64,000 nt of DNA from Chitinophaga niabensis. GTDB taxonomy: Bacteria > Bacteroidota > Bacteroidia > Chitinophagales > Chitinophagaceae. Positions 15,468 to 25,900 of this stretch are shown piece by piece. A program made the position numbers and the translations under genes. Numbering within the stretch: the stretch's first letter is position 1; each line of letters starts with the position of its first letter. The notes under the pieces are model-generated. The model saw only the letters and a program-made list of their open reading frames with translations. It was not told the origin of the DNA and searched no databases. The DNA lies in NCBI RefSeq assembly GCF_039545795.1, contig NZ_CP154260.1:7073001-7137000 (forward strand), read 5' to 3'.

Positions 15468-16895
15468 TTATTTACCGAACACATCTTTCAGGGCACGTTT
15501 GGCAGCATGATAACCACACATGCCATGTACACCGCCACCGGGAGGAGTAGAAGAGGAACATATATAAAGGCCTTTGGCGGATGTCCGGTAAGGAGAGGAA
15601 CGTAAGGCAGGCCGGGTGAAAAGCTGGGCAAGGTCCATGATCCCGCCATTGATGTCTCCGCCGATGTAATTGGCATTATAGGCTTCCATATCTGCGGTGT
15701 TCATCACATGTTTGGATAAGATGGTATCCCTGAAGCCGGGAGCATAACGCTCTACCTGGTTTTCGATAATGCTCGTCATGTCTTTAGTAGAGCCATTAGG
15801 CACATGGCAATAAGCCCAGGCTACCTGTTTGCCTGAGGGAGCGCGGGAAGTATCAAAGCGGCTTTGTTGTGCCAGCAGTACAAATGGTTTCTCTGCATGT
15901 TGACCATTGGAAGATTGCTGTTCAGATAATCTGATCTCTTCCAGGGTACTGCCCAGGTGTACCGTGCCGGCCTCTCTGCATTCGGGAGCTGTAAAAGGAA
16001 TAGGCTGATCCAGCGCCCAGTCTATTTTAAATACACCCATACCGTAGCGGTATTTTTCCAGCTGCCATTTATAAATGGAAGAGAAGCGGTGCCCTGCAAT
16101 CTGCAGGAGTTGTTTGGGAGTTACATCAAACAATATAGTATGGGAAGAAGGTAGCTGATCTAAAGAACGTATGTATTGGTCCACTTCAATCCTGCCGCCG
16201 ATGGACAGGAAATAGGAGGCCAGTGCATTGGCGATGGATTGTGCCCCTCCTTTTGGAATGGGCCATCCCTGCCGGTGCCCTGCGATCATTAAAGCCAGTG
16301 CAATGGCGGAAGTGGAAGTATTGGTTAAAGGTTGTATGGCATGTGCTGCCATGCCTGCCCATAGGCCCCGGGCTTTTTGTGTTTTGAAACGTTGGGCCAG
16401 GTAGGTGGCGGAGGTTAATGCTTTCAGGCCAAAACGGGCCATGGCAAATGGATGTTTAGGGAAATGAAGCGGACCTAATGCATCGTCTGCTATCAGCGGC
16501 CAGTCTTTCACCAGTGGGCTGATCAGTTGCTTATAGCTTTGTGCATCCTCACCCAGCAAGCGCGCAGTGTCTTCAATAGAATGCTTTAATACTGCGGCTG
16601 TTCCATCATCAAAAGGATGGGCAGCATCAACAGGCGAATGTATGAATTGTAATCCGTGATCTTTCAGGGGAAGGGCGGAGAAGAATGGAGAGCTGAGCGC
16701 CATGGGATGGATGGCGGAACAAACATCATGTACAAAACCCGGCAGGGTCAGCTCTTTGGAGCGTAAACCGCCGCCGATGGTGCTTTTCGCTTCTATCAGC
16801 AGAACGGCCAGGCCGGCCTGTTGTAAAGTAATAGCAGCAGCAAGCCCATTTGGTCCTGCGCCTACAACAATTGCGTCATAATCCCTTTTCTCCAT
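15468..16895 (-). CDS. FAD-dependent oxidoreductase of the phytoene desaturase/PYROXD2 type
   Basis: 475 residues. The N-terminal Rossmann motif VVGAGPNGLAAAITL (about residues 10-24) is followed by an acidic residue (LIEAKSTIGGG) that binds the FAD ribose. The C-terminal FAD-closing segment reads PPGGGVHGMCGYHAAKRAL. This is the NAD(P)/FAD amine-oxidase-like group that includes carotenoid desaturases and PYROXD2. There are no carotenoid synthesis genes nearby, so a carotenoid role is unlikely. It starts 1 nt after the SoxC-like gene, so translation is probably coupled. The substrate is unknown. Confidence 0.88.
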   Translation of the reverse strand: MEKRDYDAIVVGAGPNGLAAAITLQQAGLAVLLIEAKSTIGGGLRSKELTLPGFVHDVCSAIHPMALSSPFFSALPLKDHGLQFIHSPVDAAHPFDDGTAAVLKHSIEDTARLLGEDAQSYKQLISPLVKDWPLIADDALGPLHFPKHPFAMARFGLKALTSATYLAQRFKTQKARGLWAGMAAHAIQPLTNTSTSAIALALMIAGHRQGWPIPKGGAQSIANALASYFLSIGGRIEVDQYIRSLDQLPSSHTILFDVTPKQLLQIAGHRFSSIYKWQLEKYRYGMGVFKIDWALDQPIPFTAPECREAGTVHLGSTLEEIRLSEQQSSNGQHAEKPFVLLAQQSRFDTSRAPSGKQVAWAYCHVPNGSTKDMTSIIENQVERYAPGFRDTILSKHVMNTADMEAYNANYIGGDINGGIMDLAQLFTRPALRSSPYRTSAKGLYICSSSTPPGGGVHGMCGYHAAKRALKDVFGK

Positions 16896-16896
16896 A

Positions 16897-18105
16897 CTAT
16901 TTCCATTTTTCAGGTTTGAATAATACCTGTCCGTCTCTTTTTATGATCCAGGCCGTTACGGGGTTGAGGTGATAACCTCCCATATCGTTACCCCTTGCGG
17001 TTACGAGTTGTTTTAAAGTAGGCTGGCTGTATCCTGTTTCATCTACAGCCCTGCTCATGATCGCTGTTTCACTGCCATCCCATTGCCAAAGATACCGGAA
17101 AGCTACATGTGCTTTATCCAGTACCGGCTCCTGTAATTTTGCAGGGTACCAGTTCTTTCCGGCATCTGTACTGATCTCCACGGTTGTTATTTTACCGCGG
17201 CCGCTCCAGGCAATTCCTCTTATCTCTACCCATCCTTTTTCCAGTTGTACCGGGTAGGCGGGGAAGGTAATGATGGAACGGGCGTCCATATCAAAACTGA
17301 ACTGGCGGATCTTGCCATCTTTGATCTCTTCTGTGTATTTGGATGTTTCTTCACGGGTCATAAACGGCTGGTCTGACAACTCTATGCGCCTGAGCCATTT
17401 CACATTGGTGTTCCCTTCCCAGCCAGGCAGGAACAACCTTGCAGGATATCCCTGCTGCGGGCGGAGGGCTTCTCCATTCTGGCCGTAAGCGATCATGGCA
17501 TCGTCCCAGCCTTTCTTTACAGGAATGCTGCGCGTCATCACAGCGGCATCCGATCCTTCTGCCAGAAACCAGGTGGCTTTTGGATGTATACCTACTTCCC
17601 GGAAAAGGGTGGAAAGCATTACGCCCGTCCATTCACTCTGGCTGGTCAAACCACAGATTTCCTGGGGCGTCATTTTCTCTTTCCCCGATCTGAAGTTACC
17701 GGAACATTCCAGAAAAGCAATGCGTGATACAGAAGGAAATCTTTTCAGGTCTGCCAGTGTAAAGATCATGGGTTTGTCCACCATGCCATGGATCAATAAT
17801 TCATAGCGATGCGGATCAATGGCAGGTACCCCTCCGTGATGCCGTTCAAAATGAAGGTCTGAAGGCGTGATGGTGCCGAAGAGGTCCTGCAGCGGTGTGC
17901 GGGAAGAAGTATCTGAAGTGATCTTCAGCGGCTTCTCAAAAGGAGAGCGTGTACCTATTTCTCCGGGAGGCGGTCCGAGTGTTTTTGTAGGGTCGGCAGT
18001 TTGTACGGGCACCAATTGCCCGGAAGCTATTTTCATAAAGGCCAGCGAAGCTGCTGCTGCGGCTCCTGCTAACAGTGTACGGCGTTTGATCTTCTTTTCT
18101 TCCAT
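16897..18105 (-). CDS. SoxC-like molybdopterin sulfite/sulfane dehydrogenase
   Basis: 402 residues. A twin-arginine signal (KRRTLLAGAAAAASLAF) predicts export of a folded cofactor enzyme. The Oxidored_molyb domain has the molybdenum-ligand Cys in FLECSGN (C134) and the PGWEGNTNVKWLRRIEL and MTREETSKYTEEI segments that are highly typical of SoxC. The C-terminal part is the Mo-co dimerisation domain (FSFDMDARSIITFP onward). SoxC with SoxD oxidises sulfane sulfur or sulfite and passes electrons to cytochrome c. Here the partner is the cytochrome lipoprotein encoded 6 nt upstream. No SoxXA, YZ or B genes are in the window. Confidence 0.93.
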   Translation of the reverse strand: MEEKKIKRRTLLAGAAAAASLAFMKIASGQLVPVQTADPTKTLGPPPGEIGTRSPFEKPLKITSDTSSRTPLQDLFGTITPSDLHFERHHGGVPAIDPHRYELLIHGMVDKPMIFTLADLKRFPSVSRIAFLECSGNFRSGKEKMTPQEICGLTSQSEWTGVMLSTLFREVGIHPKATWFLAEGSDAAVMTRSIPVKKGWDDAMIAYGQNGEALRPQQGYPARLFLPGWEGNTNVKWLRRIELSDQPFMTREETSKYTEEIKDGKIRQFSFDMDARSIITFPAYPVQLEKGWVEIRGIAWSGRGKITTVEISTDAGKNWYPAKLQEPVLDKAHVAFRYLWQWDGSETAIMSRAVDETGYSQPTLKQLVTARGNDMGGYHLNPVTAWIIKRDGQVLFKPEKWK

Positions 18106-18111
18106 GTGTGC

Positions 18112-18624
18112 TTACTTTACCTCCGGCCCGCCCTGCCTGTCGTCATCCACAAAATGTTTACGTGCAGGCATTACGATAGCAGGCAGGCTGCGTTTATTCA
18201 TCTCCGTAGTGGAATCAATGATCTTGTTGGCATGCAATAAAAAAGCGGTAATGCTGTATACTTCATTATCCGTTAAAGAGCCAGGCAGGTTATACGGCAT
18301 GGCCCTGCGCGTATAATCGAACAGGGTAGTGGCATAGGGCCAGTAATTGCCGATGGTTTTTGCTTTGGTGGTATCATCTATAGCACCTACCAGTATGTTG
18401 TAGGGACCTTCAGTACCTGTTTTGCCATGGCAGATTGCACATTTTGCAGCATAGATCTCCCTGCCCCTGCCAACAGTGCCGCTGCCCTCAGGTAAACCAG
18501 TTCCATCCGGCCGGACATCTATATCCCATGCTTTGATCTCTGAGGCAGTAGCTGCTCTGCCTAAATTAAAACGTACAGGTTGCTTACATGCCAGCAATGC
18601 AAAAACGATCAATAAGTATCTCAA
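18112..18624 (-). CDS. Monohaem cytochrome c lipoprotein (SoxD-like)
   Basis: 170 residues. A short signal with lipobox LLAC (Cys near 13) suggests membrane anchoring. A single c-type haem site CAICH is at 62-66, with a probable axial Met in RRAMPYNLPGSL (M109), followed by LTDNEVYSITAFLLHANKII, the usual C-terminal helix. This is the architecture of SoxD/SorB-type electron acceptors. Its start overlaps the stop of the preceding DoxX-like gene by 4 nt (ATGA), so translation is coupled. Confidence 0.92.
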   Translation of the reverse strand: MRYLLIVFALLACKQPVRFNLGRAATASEIKAWDIDVRPDGTGLPEGSGTVGRGREIYAAKCAICHGKTGTEGPYNILVGAIDDTTKAKTIGNYWPYATTLFDYTRRAMPYNLPGSLTDNEVYSITAFLLHANKIIDSTTEMNKRSLPAIVMPARKHFVDDDRQGGPEVK

Positions 18625-20234
18625 TATTTTCCGGCTTTTAAACTGCTTTCAGAGAGCGCATATTTCCTTTGCACTTTATCCAGCACCACATAAATGGAAT
18701 CTTTGTTTTCATTGATACCATGCAGGATGATCCTGTTGCCATCCTTCGTATCGTATTGCAGGATCATGCGGTTCCTTTTCTCGTTGTTCTTTGCAGTGGC
18801 AAACTCTCTGTTCCTGCGGGTGGAAGCGGCACGCGGATCTATCCTGTTCACTTCATCCTGCCATATTTCCTTGGGGATCCAGTTATCCGGTAATGCAGCA
18901 GTAGCAGCAAGACTGCTATCTGTTTTCAGGTTCCGGGCTGTTCCGCCATCTCCGCCAACACCTGCTGCGCGGTTCCTGCGTTCAGGGTTTGCTTTGAATT
19001 TATCCTGGAGGTATAATACATGGTTCTTTGGATCTGCATAGTAATGGAAAACCCTTTGCCCTCCACCTACACCAGCCACTTCAAATGTTCTGTTAAGGTC
19101 TCTTTGCGGATCACCACCACCGTTAGAGAGGTCCAGGAATACCGGGCGGTTCACACGGAAAGTGAAAGTGGTCCAGTCTTCAAAGGTGGCTTCCTGCCAG
19201 CGCACAGAATCCAGGGGAGAATAAGGGATCACCTGGTTATTGAGCCGGAATTCCGTTACGGTATAATTGCCACGCAATTCTTTTTCTCCTGCAACGGATG
19301 GTTGTTTGTAGGGGTCATACAGGAAGTTGATCAATTGCAGGTAGAAGAACCAGCCGAGGAAAACAAAGAGGGTTGCTGCTTTGATCCCAAAGCGGGTGTA
19401 CTTTTTCCATCCGGAAAAGTCAGGGTAGAAGTTAACGGGAACGGTGTAACGTTCCAGGATGAGCAGGTTGTATAATTTGGGCAGGTCATTTACCAGCAGG
19501 AAGGCAGCCAGTAATACAAAGTAACTGCTGTATACATGTACACCACCGTCATATGCAAAGTTCACATACACAATATCTCCCAGTGCTGCGAATAACAGGA
19601 TGGCACCGAGTGTGGTGGTTTTTCTGAAGAGTAATAAGGAACCTGCGGTTATTTCAACAACACCGGCAAAGATCTGGTACCAGGGCACAATGCCAACAGA
19701 CAGCCAGTATATTTTCTGTGCGGTGAGATCGCCAAAGTTGGTGTTGAGGATACCGAGAGAAGGGTAGGGCATTTGTACCGGCAGTAATTTGGTGAAACCG
19801 AAACCGATGATACCTATGCCTGCCCTGTAACGTACGATCGCTCTTAACCAGTAGTACATTACATTATATTCTTCCCGTTCTGTTTTCCGCCATTGCACAA
19901 TAGCCGTCCAGAGGAATCCGCCGGCTATGGCAATGATGGCAGTGGTGATCCAGTTGGCATAACCCAGGAGATTGCTGCCAAAGATGCTGTCGCCAAATAA
20001 GTTGATGCCGGAACCAAAGCGGGCGATGTCATAAAGATCGCGGTAATGCAGATGCGTCCAGTCTATATTCAGTACCAGTTTATACCATTCTGTACTGTTA
20101 GGTATGCAGATGGCAATGAAGAATATAAATGCTATCCGGAAGAGCACTTTGTGCCATGGTTTCCAGGCATCCACCGGGTTTGGTGCAGTGGTAGTACGGG
20201 CATCCTGTTGAAGGACAGTTTCAATAACTGACAT
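18621..20234 (-). CDS. DoxX-like multi-spanning membrane protein with extended C-terminal domain
   Basis: 537 residues. About seven or eight hydrophobic helices occupy residues 30-310, including a DoxX-like core (YRAGIGIIGFGFTKLLPVQMP, then IFAGVVEITAGSLLLF). A soluble domain follows, with FTFRVNRPVFLDLSNG and IILHGINENKDSIYVVLDKV. An insert rich in Gly, Asn and Arg (about residues 425-500) is absent from its 432-residue paralogue. DoxX/DoxD proteins include the membrane subunit of thiosulfate:quinone oxidoreductase, so a quinone-linked role next to SoxC-like and cytochrome genes is plausible but unproven. Confidence 0.7.
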   Translation of the reverse strand: MSVIETVLQQDARTTTAPNPVDAWKPWHKVLFRIAFIFFIAICIPNSTEWYKLVLNIDWTHLHYRDLYDIARFGSGINLFGDSIFGSNLLGYANWITTAIIAIAGGFLWTAIVQWRKTEREEYNVMYYWLRAIVRYRAGIGIIGFGFTKLLPVQMPYPSLGILNTNFGDLTAQKIYWLSVGIVPWYQIFAGVVEITAGSLLLFRKTTTLGAILLFAALGDIVYVNFAYDGGVHVYSSYFVLLAAFLLVNDLPKLYNLLILERYTVPVNFYPDFSGWKKYTRFGIKAATLFVFLGWFFYLQLINFLYDPYKQPSVAGEKELRGNYTVTEFRLNNQVIPYSPLDSVRWQEATFEDWTTFTFRVNRPVFLDLSNGGGDPQRDLNRTFEVAGVGGGQRVFHYYADPKNHVLYLQDKFKANPERRNRAAGVGGDGGTARNLKTDSSLAATAALPDNWIPKEIWQDEVNRIDPRAASTRRNREFATAKNNEKRNRMILQYDTKDGNRIILHGINENKDSIYVVLDKVQRKYALSESSLKAGKY

Positions 20235-20244
20235 AGTAATAGAT

Positions 20245-21543
20245 TTATAGTTTGATAGATTTTCTGCGGCCTTCGCGGGCCACTTCTTCCAGCAACCATT
20301 TTTTAGGGATCTTGTCCAGCACTACATAAAGTGAATCATTGCTGAGCAGTAGTTTTGAATCATTCAGCCTGCTGTAATGCAATACCAGTTGTTCTCCCTT
20401 ATAGTGTTTGTTTTTATTATGAAGTGTGAGTACCTGTTTGAGCGTGTCCACATCATAACTGTAATAGTGCCTGCCTGCCGTGCCTTCCAGTTCATAGGTC
20501 CTGTCGTTTTCCACAGCGGATACTCTTTCTGTATTGTTGGAATCAATGATCACGGGGCGGTTGGAACGAATGCTGATGGTGGCCCATTTTTCAAACACCA
20601 CATCCTGCCAGCGAACGGGATCTGTTTTGGAATAGGGCAGCGTATCCTGGTTCCTGCTGAACTGTGTAACATTGTAGATGCCTTCAGCACCTGCTAAACC
20701 AGCGGTGCTGGGGAACTGGTAGGTTTGACTCATGGAGAGCTTAAAGGCATAAGCGAGTACAAAGAAAAAGATCACGAACGATTTCAAGGCTAACCTGCCA
20801 TAACGCTGCCAGTTCTTAGTAAGCGTTACATGGAAGCGGTTGGGGAAAGCAGGTTTTTGCAGGATGAGCAGCTGCACCAAACGTTTAAGATCGAAGCTGA
20901 GCACAAAGAGCGCCAATGTGATCAGGTATAAACTGTATACCTGTTCGCCACCTTCATAAGCGATGTTGGATACGAACACATTTCCTGTAAAGATCAATAC
21001 AATGAAGGCGCCTACGCTCGCGGTTCTCCTGTATAATAGTAAACCGCCTGTAATGATCTCCACCAGGCCCAGGAAAGACTGGTAGTCCGGTACAATGCCA
21101 AGGCTCAGTGAGAATAACTTCCACCTTGTATAATCACCGTAGTAGGTATTCAGGTTACTGAGTGAAGGATATGGCGCCTGCAGCGGATAGAATTTAAGAA
21201 AGCCATAGGCAAATAATGCAATGGCCAGCCGGTATCTTACGGCTACACGGATCCAGTAATAAAGGCGATCATAAGAGATGCGTTTATCGCGGTCTGTGTA
21301 AGTCCAGATAGCGGCGCCAACCAGCGCCACTATGGCTATGATCCACCCCAATCGGGGGTAGTAATGTGCTATGTTGAAAATATCTCCATAGTGGAGCTGC
21401 GTCCAGTTGATGGAAGAAAAGTACGTAGGGTCTAATGGTACAACCTGCAGCAGGAAGTAAATGAAGAAGAACCGAAAGAAGATCTTCTCCCGGTTGTTCC
21501 ACTCCACGGCGGGAGTTGTGTGATGTAATTCAGGCATATACAA
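20245..21543 (-). CDS. DoxX-like multi-spanning membrane protein (paralogue)
   Basis: 432 residues, with the same layout as the next gene. The shared landmarks are the N-terminal helix after EKIFFRFFFIYFLLQVVPLD, INWTQLHYGDIF, YRLAIALFAYGFLKFYPLQAPYPS, LVEIITGGLLLYRR, and a C-terminal soluble domain ending LYVVLDKIPKKWLLEE. The corresponding WTHLHYRDLY, FTKLLPVQMPYPS and YVVLDKV motifs in the neighbour show tandem duplication and divergence. It starts 13 nt after susD and ends 10 nt before its paralogue. Confidence 0.7.
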   Translation of the reverse strand: MYMPELHHTTPAVEWNNREKIFFRFFFIYFLLQVVPLDPTYFSSINWTQLHYGDIFNIAHYYPRLGWIIAIVALVGAAIWTYTDRDKRISYDRLYYWIRVAVRYRLAIALFAYGFLKFYPLQAPYPSLSNLNTYYGDYTRWKLFSLSLGIVPDYQSFLGLVEIITGGLLLYRRTASVGAFIVLIFTGNVFVSNIAYEGGEQVYSLYLITLALFVLSFDLKRLVQLLILQKPAFPNRFHVTLTKNWQRYGRLALKSFVIFFFVLAYAFKLSMSQTYQFPSTAGLAGAEGIYNVTQFSRNQDTLPYSKTDPVRWQDVVFEKWATISIRSNRPVIIDSNNTERVSAVENDRTYELEGTAGRHYYSYDVDTLKQVLTLHNKNKHYKGEQLVLHYSRLNDSKLLLSNDSLYVVLDKIPKKWLLEEVAREGRRKSIKL

Positions 21544-21556
21544 AAACTTTTACTGT

Positions 21557-22897
21557 TTAATAACCATCGTTGGGTTCAAGGGCAGGATCTATCGTTAATT
21601 CATTGGCCGGAATGGGCAGCACATACCGTTTGGGATCTGTAAGGTTCAGTACAGTTCCTGCTCTGCCGGTTCTGATGAGATCATACCAGCGGTGTGGTTC
21701 AAAAACAAATTCCACCCTCCTTTCATTTTCAATGGCCAGCAACAGATCTGCTTTCGTAGCTGCCGTGCTGGGAATAAGTCCGGCCCTGTCGCGCACGGCA
21801 TCCAGGTCTTGTTTGGCCTCAATGGTTTTTTCCAGGTTGGCGCGTGCTTCTGCCCTGATCAGGTATAATTCTGCAATGCGGATAAGGTATGCAGGATCTG
21901 TGGCAGGACTGCGATAGTATAGATTGGCGTACCAGAGTCCAGCTGAGGTTTTGGCTAACAGCGTACTCCTTGTACCGCCAATGAGCGGGTCGTTTAATAA
22001 AGCTATCACGGCACTGTTAGGAGCAATCTGGCGTGTACCGCCATTAGCAGGAGGCTGCCATTGATTCCTGTGCGCACTGGTGTAAGTAGCGCTGTAGGAC
22101 AATTCAAATACCGATTCTTTTGTGGCCACTGCACTGGCTGGTGCAAAGAAAGAATTGAAAGGTTTCAGCAACTGGTAATTAGTGGTATTGCTGATCACTT
22201 TTGCAGCATAACTTTCCGCCAGTGCCCATTCTTTCTGATAGAGATGAAAACGTGCGCGTAAAGCCCACACCGTTTCTCTGTTCACTCTAACGGGGTTCTG
22301 CACTGTAGGCAATGCTACCAAAGGTTCTGCTGCTTCCAGGTCTGCCAGTACCTGTGCATAGGTTTGTGCCAGTGTGCTGCGTTTGATCCCTTTTTTATCA
22401 GCCGCGGAAGTGGTTGGTGTGAGTACGATCTGTACGCCACCCCATGTACGGGCAAGATCGAAATAAGCCAGTGCACGGATAAAGCGTGCTTCACCGATCA
22501 TTTGATCACGTTCTGCAACGGTAAGTGTTGCATCCTTTAGTTCAGGTACTTTCGCGATCACGTTGTTGGCTTTATTAATGGTGGCATAAATGGCTACCCA
22601 TACAGCCGCAACGGTGGCGTTATCTGCTTTTACTTTGTGGTCAATGAATTGCTGCACAATAGATTGTGAACCCGTCCATTGAATATTATCGCCGGAAAGG
22701 TAACCGACAGACTGAAAGGAATTACCATAGTAACCATCAGATGCCAGGCCTCTGTATACACCGCGTAAAGCAGCCTGTGCAGAAGCTTTGTCAACAATGG
22801 CTACATCATCCGGGATAGAATCCTTGGGTTTTACTTCCAGGAATTTGTTGCAGGAAGTGAGTGTTACGAACAGGAGTATATATTGTAGTGTTTTCAT
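21557..22897 (-). CDS. SusD/RagB-family outer-membrane nutrient-binding lipoprotein
   Basis: 446 residues. The lipobox LTSC (Cys near 16) is followed by NKFLEVKPKDSI, the standard SusD start. The TPR-like helices EARFIRALAYFDLARTWGGVQIV and the C-terminal ERRVEFVFEPHRWYDLIRTGRA are SusD hallmarks. It caps the SusC barrel encoded just upstream (5 nt gap). It is short for a polysaccharide-binding SusD, and the cluster has no glycoside hydrolase, so the ligand may not be a glycan. Confidence 0.93.
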   Translation of the reverse strand: MKTLQYILLFVTLTSCNKFLEVKPKDSIPDDVAIVDKASAQAALRGVYRGLASDGYYGNSFQSVGYLSGDNIQWTGSQSIVQQFIDHKVKADNATVAAVWVAIYATINKANNVIAKVPELKDATLTVAERDQMIGEARFIRALAYFDLARTWGGVQIVLTPTTSAADKKGIKRSTLAQTYAQVLADLEAAEPLVALPTVQNPVRVNRETVWALRARFHLYQKEWALAESYAAKVISNTTNYQLLKPFNSFFAPASAVATKESVFELSYSATYTSAHRNQWQPPANGGTRQIAPNSAVIALLNDPLIGGTRSTLLAKTSAGLWYANLYYRSPATDPAYLIRIAELYLIRAEARANLEKTIEAKQDLDAVRDRAGLIPSTAATKADLLLAIENERRVEFVFEPHRWYDLIRTGRAGTVLNLTDPKRYVLPIPANELTIDPALEPNDGY

Positions 22898-22902
22898 GGT
22901 TA

Positions 22903-25900
22903 TTACAGTGTTACGTTAAGGCCAAATTGAAAGGAGCGGGGCTGTGGCGGTGTACCAATATCAAGGCCCAGGATATTCTGATTACTGCTCACATTCAGTT
23001 CAGGATCTGGCCCCGAATAATTGGTTAATGTGAACAGGTTGCTGGCGGTGAAATAAACCCGTACGCTTTGCAGTTTGGGAATCTTTGGCAGTTTGTAGCC
23101 AAGTGTGAGTGTACGCAGTTTCAGGAATGAACCATCTTCGAGGAAGCGGCTGTTCTGCTCCAGCGTATAGTTATTGCCGAAAGCCGTGAGGCGTGGCACA
23201 TCTGTTATATCGCCTGGTTTCTGCCATCTCCTGAGCTGGTTGGCAAAGAGCACACGGTTGGCATCACGTGTTCCTCCGCCTTCTCCGAAGAAACGGTTGA
23301 GGTTGAAGATGTCGTTTCCATATTGGTAACTGATCAGTACGCCGAGGTCAAAACCTTTCCAGGAGAGCGTGTTATTCAACCCGCCAAAGAATTCAGGTGC
23401 GGCATTGCCCAGGATCTGGCGGTCTGCCACATTGATGCTGCCATCTTTCACCACATCTTCAAACACGGCATTCCCCGTTTGCGGATCTACATACAACTGT
23501 TTGTATAACCAGAAGGAATAAAGTGAATATCCTTCCTGGATACGTACCCAATCCCTGCTGTATTGATTTATGGGGATAGGCAGTTTTTCTACCCTGTTCA
23601 CATTCCGTGAAATATTGAAACTGCTGCTCCAACGGAAGTGGCGCGACTTTACATTCACGGAATTAATGGACAGTTCAAAGCCCTTGTTACTGATCTCACC
23701 TGCGTTAGCATAATAAGAAGTATAACCGGTGATCGCAGAAACGGGTAACTGTAGCAGGTTATCTGTTGTGTATTTTGAATAGACATTGAATTCGATACCC
23801 AGGCGGTCTTTTAAGAGGCCAAGGTCGATACCGGCATTGAGCTGCCTTGTTTTCTCCCATTGCAGGTCGGGGTTGGCCAGTTGTTGTGGTGCGGTGCCGG
23901 GTTTATCTCCGCTGCTGTTATCAGGATAGCCGGCTCCACCGGTCCAGTTTCCCTGTGCTGCAAAATTATTAATACCATTCTGGTTACCGGTAAGCCCTGC
24001 GCTGACCCTTAACTTCAGGTCGCTGATAGCATCCAGTCCTTTCAGGAAAGGTTCTTCTTTCAGGCGCCATCCTGCCCCGATAGCAGGGAAGTAACCAAAC
24101 TTCCTGTTCTCTCCGAAACGGGAGGAGCCATCTGCACGGATAGTGAATTCCAGGAAGTATTTATCAGCATAGCTGTAATCGATCCTTGAAAAAAAGGAGG
24201 TGAGATTGTACTTCGTCCAGGTTTGAGAGGCAGTTCTGGTGGCTGCAGCAGAGATGAGTGTGAAGGCATTACCCGGGAAACCGGAGCCTTGCGCAAAGGT
24301 GCTTTTGGTGATATTGCTTTGGATGGTATTTCCTATCAGTATGCCAAAATCATGTTTACGGCCAAACGTTGTACGGTAGGAAAGTGTTTGCTCATTGATC
24401 CAGGTACTGTTCTGTGTGATGTTGGAAGTGGCGAGACCATTGGTTGGTGCGGCACCTAGTTGCATCTGGTCGTTCCAGTATTCTGATTCATCATAGTTGT
24501 TATAGTCCAGGCTCCAGCTGCTGCGGAATTTTAAACCGGGCAGCAGTTCCGCATCCACATAAAGATTTCCAATGTAGCGAAGGCTGGTGGTGTTCACGTT
24601 ATAGTTGTCTATCAATACCTGCAGATTGTCGAACCCGGCCCAGCGTGCAGGCGTGCCATCTGCATTTACTTCCGGCAGATAAGTGGGCGTATGGAGCGCT
24701 GATTGCAGCATACCACCTGCAGGGCCATCACCTGTTCTGCCCTGGTTCCTGTAAGAACGGGTGAGGCCATTGCTAACACCTACCTGTACTTTGCTATTGA
24801 GCTTATGGTCCACATTCAGGCGAAAGCTTCCACGGTTAAAGCCCAGTGGTTTTACAATCGCTTCCTGGTCTGTATAACTGGCGCCGATGAAATATTTTGT
24901 ATTGGCACCACCACCGCTGAGAGAAAGATTATAGTTGCTGATCCTTGCTGTGCGGAATAATTTATGGAGGCGGTCGTATGTTTTCTGCTCTTGCGGTAAA
25001 CCTCTGCCTCCCTGGCTGACAGGGCGGAAAGGAGGAAGTGCATATTTTGTTTTATCTGCAGCGCTGGTAGCATCTGCCAGCGAATTGGCGTAAAATTCAT
25101 TGATAAGTGTGGCGTGCTCAGGGCCTGTGGTGAGATCCCATAACTCAGCAGCCTTTGCCCAGCCGGTTGAATAGTTGACGCTAACAGTTGGTTTAGAATT
25201 GAAGTTGCCGCGTTTGGTGGAAATGATCACTACGCCGTTTGCACCACGGGCACCATAGATAGCAGTAGCGCTGGCATCTTTTAGTATCTCTATATTCTGG
25301 ATATCATCCGGGTTGATGTCTGCAATGGGGGAGGTGGCACGGCCGCCGCTGTTGACGGTTTGCAGACTGGTGTTGTTGATGAACACACCATCTACGATGT
25401 ATAAGGGATCATTGCTGGCATTAATGGAAGTAGTGCCGCGCACACGTACAAAAGCACCATCGCCGGGGATACCTGTATTGGAATTGATCTGTACGCCGGA
25501 AGCTTTTCCCTGCAGTTGTTCATTGAAACCGGCTACCGGAATATCTTTCACTTCCGCAGCATTGATGGAAGAGATGGCGCTGGTTAATGTCTTTCTTTTT
25601 TGGGTGCCATATCCCACCACCACAATTTCATCGATCGTGCGATTGCCCGGCTGCAGGGAGATCTGTGCATTGGCTGCATTTATCTTCACATCCCGGCTTT
25701 GATAACCCACAAGGCTTACAAACAGCACATATTCTTTTGCAGTGCCGGGGATCTTATATTTACCATCTGCATCAGACACGATCTCTGTGTTAGATCCTTT
25801 TATAAAGATGCTGACGCCCGACAGGGGTTGTTTGCTAACGGCATCTGTAACAGTGCCGCTCACTGTTGGGGCTTGCTGGGCCCAACTGTACGAGCTGATA

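Noticed and set aside
15468..16895. Carotenoid biosynthesis gene (crtI)
   Set aside because: The FAD fold fits, but no phytoene synthase or other carotenoid gene is near, and the operon context is redox/SoxC-like.
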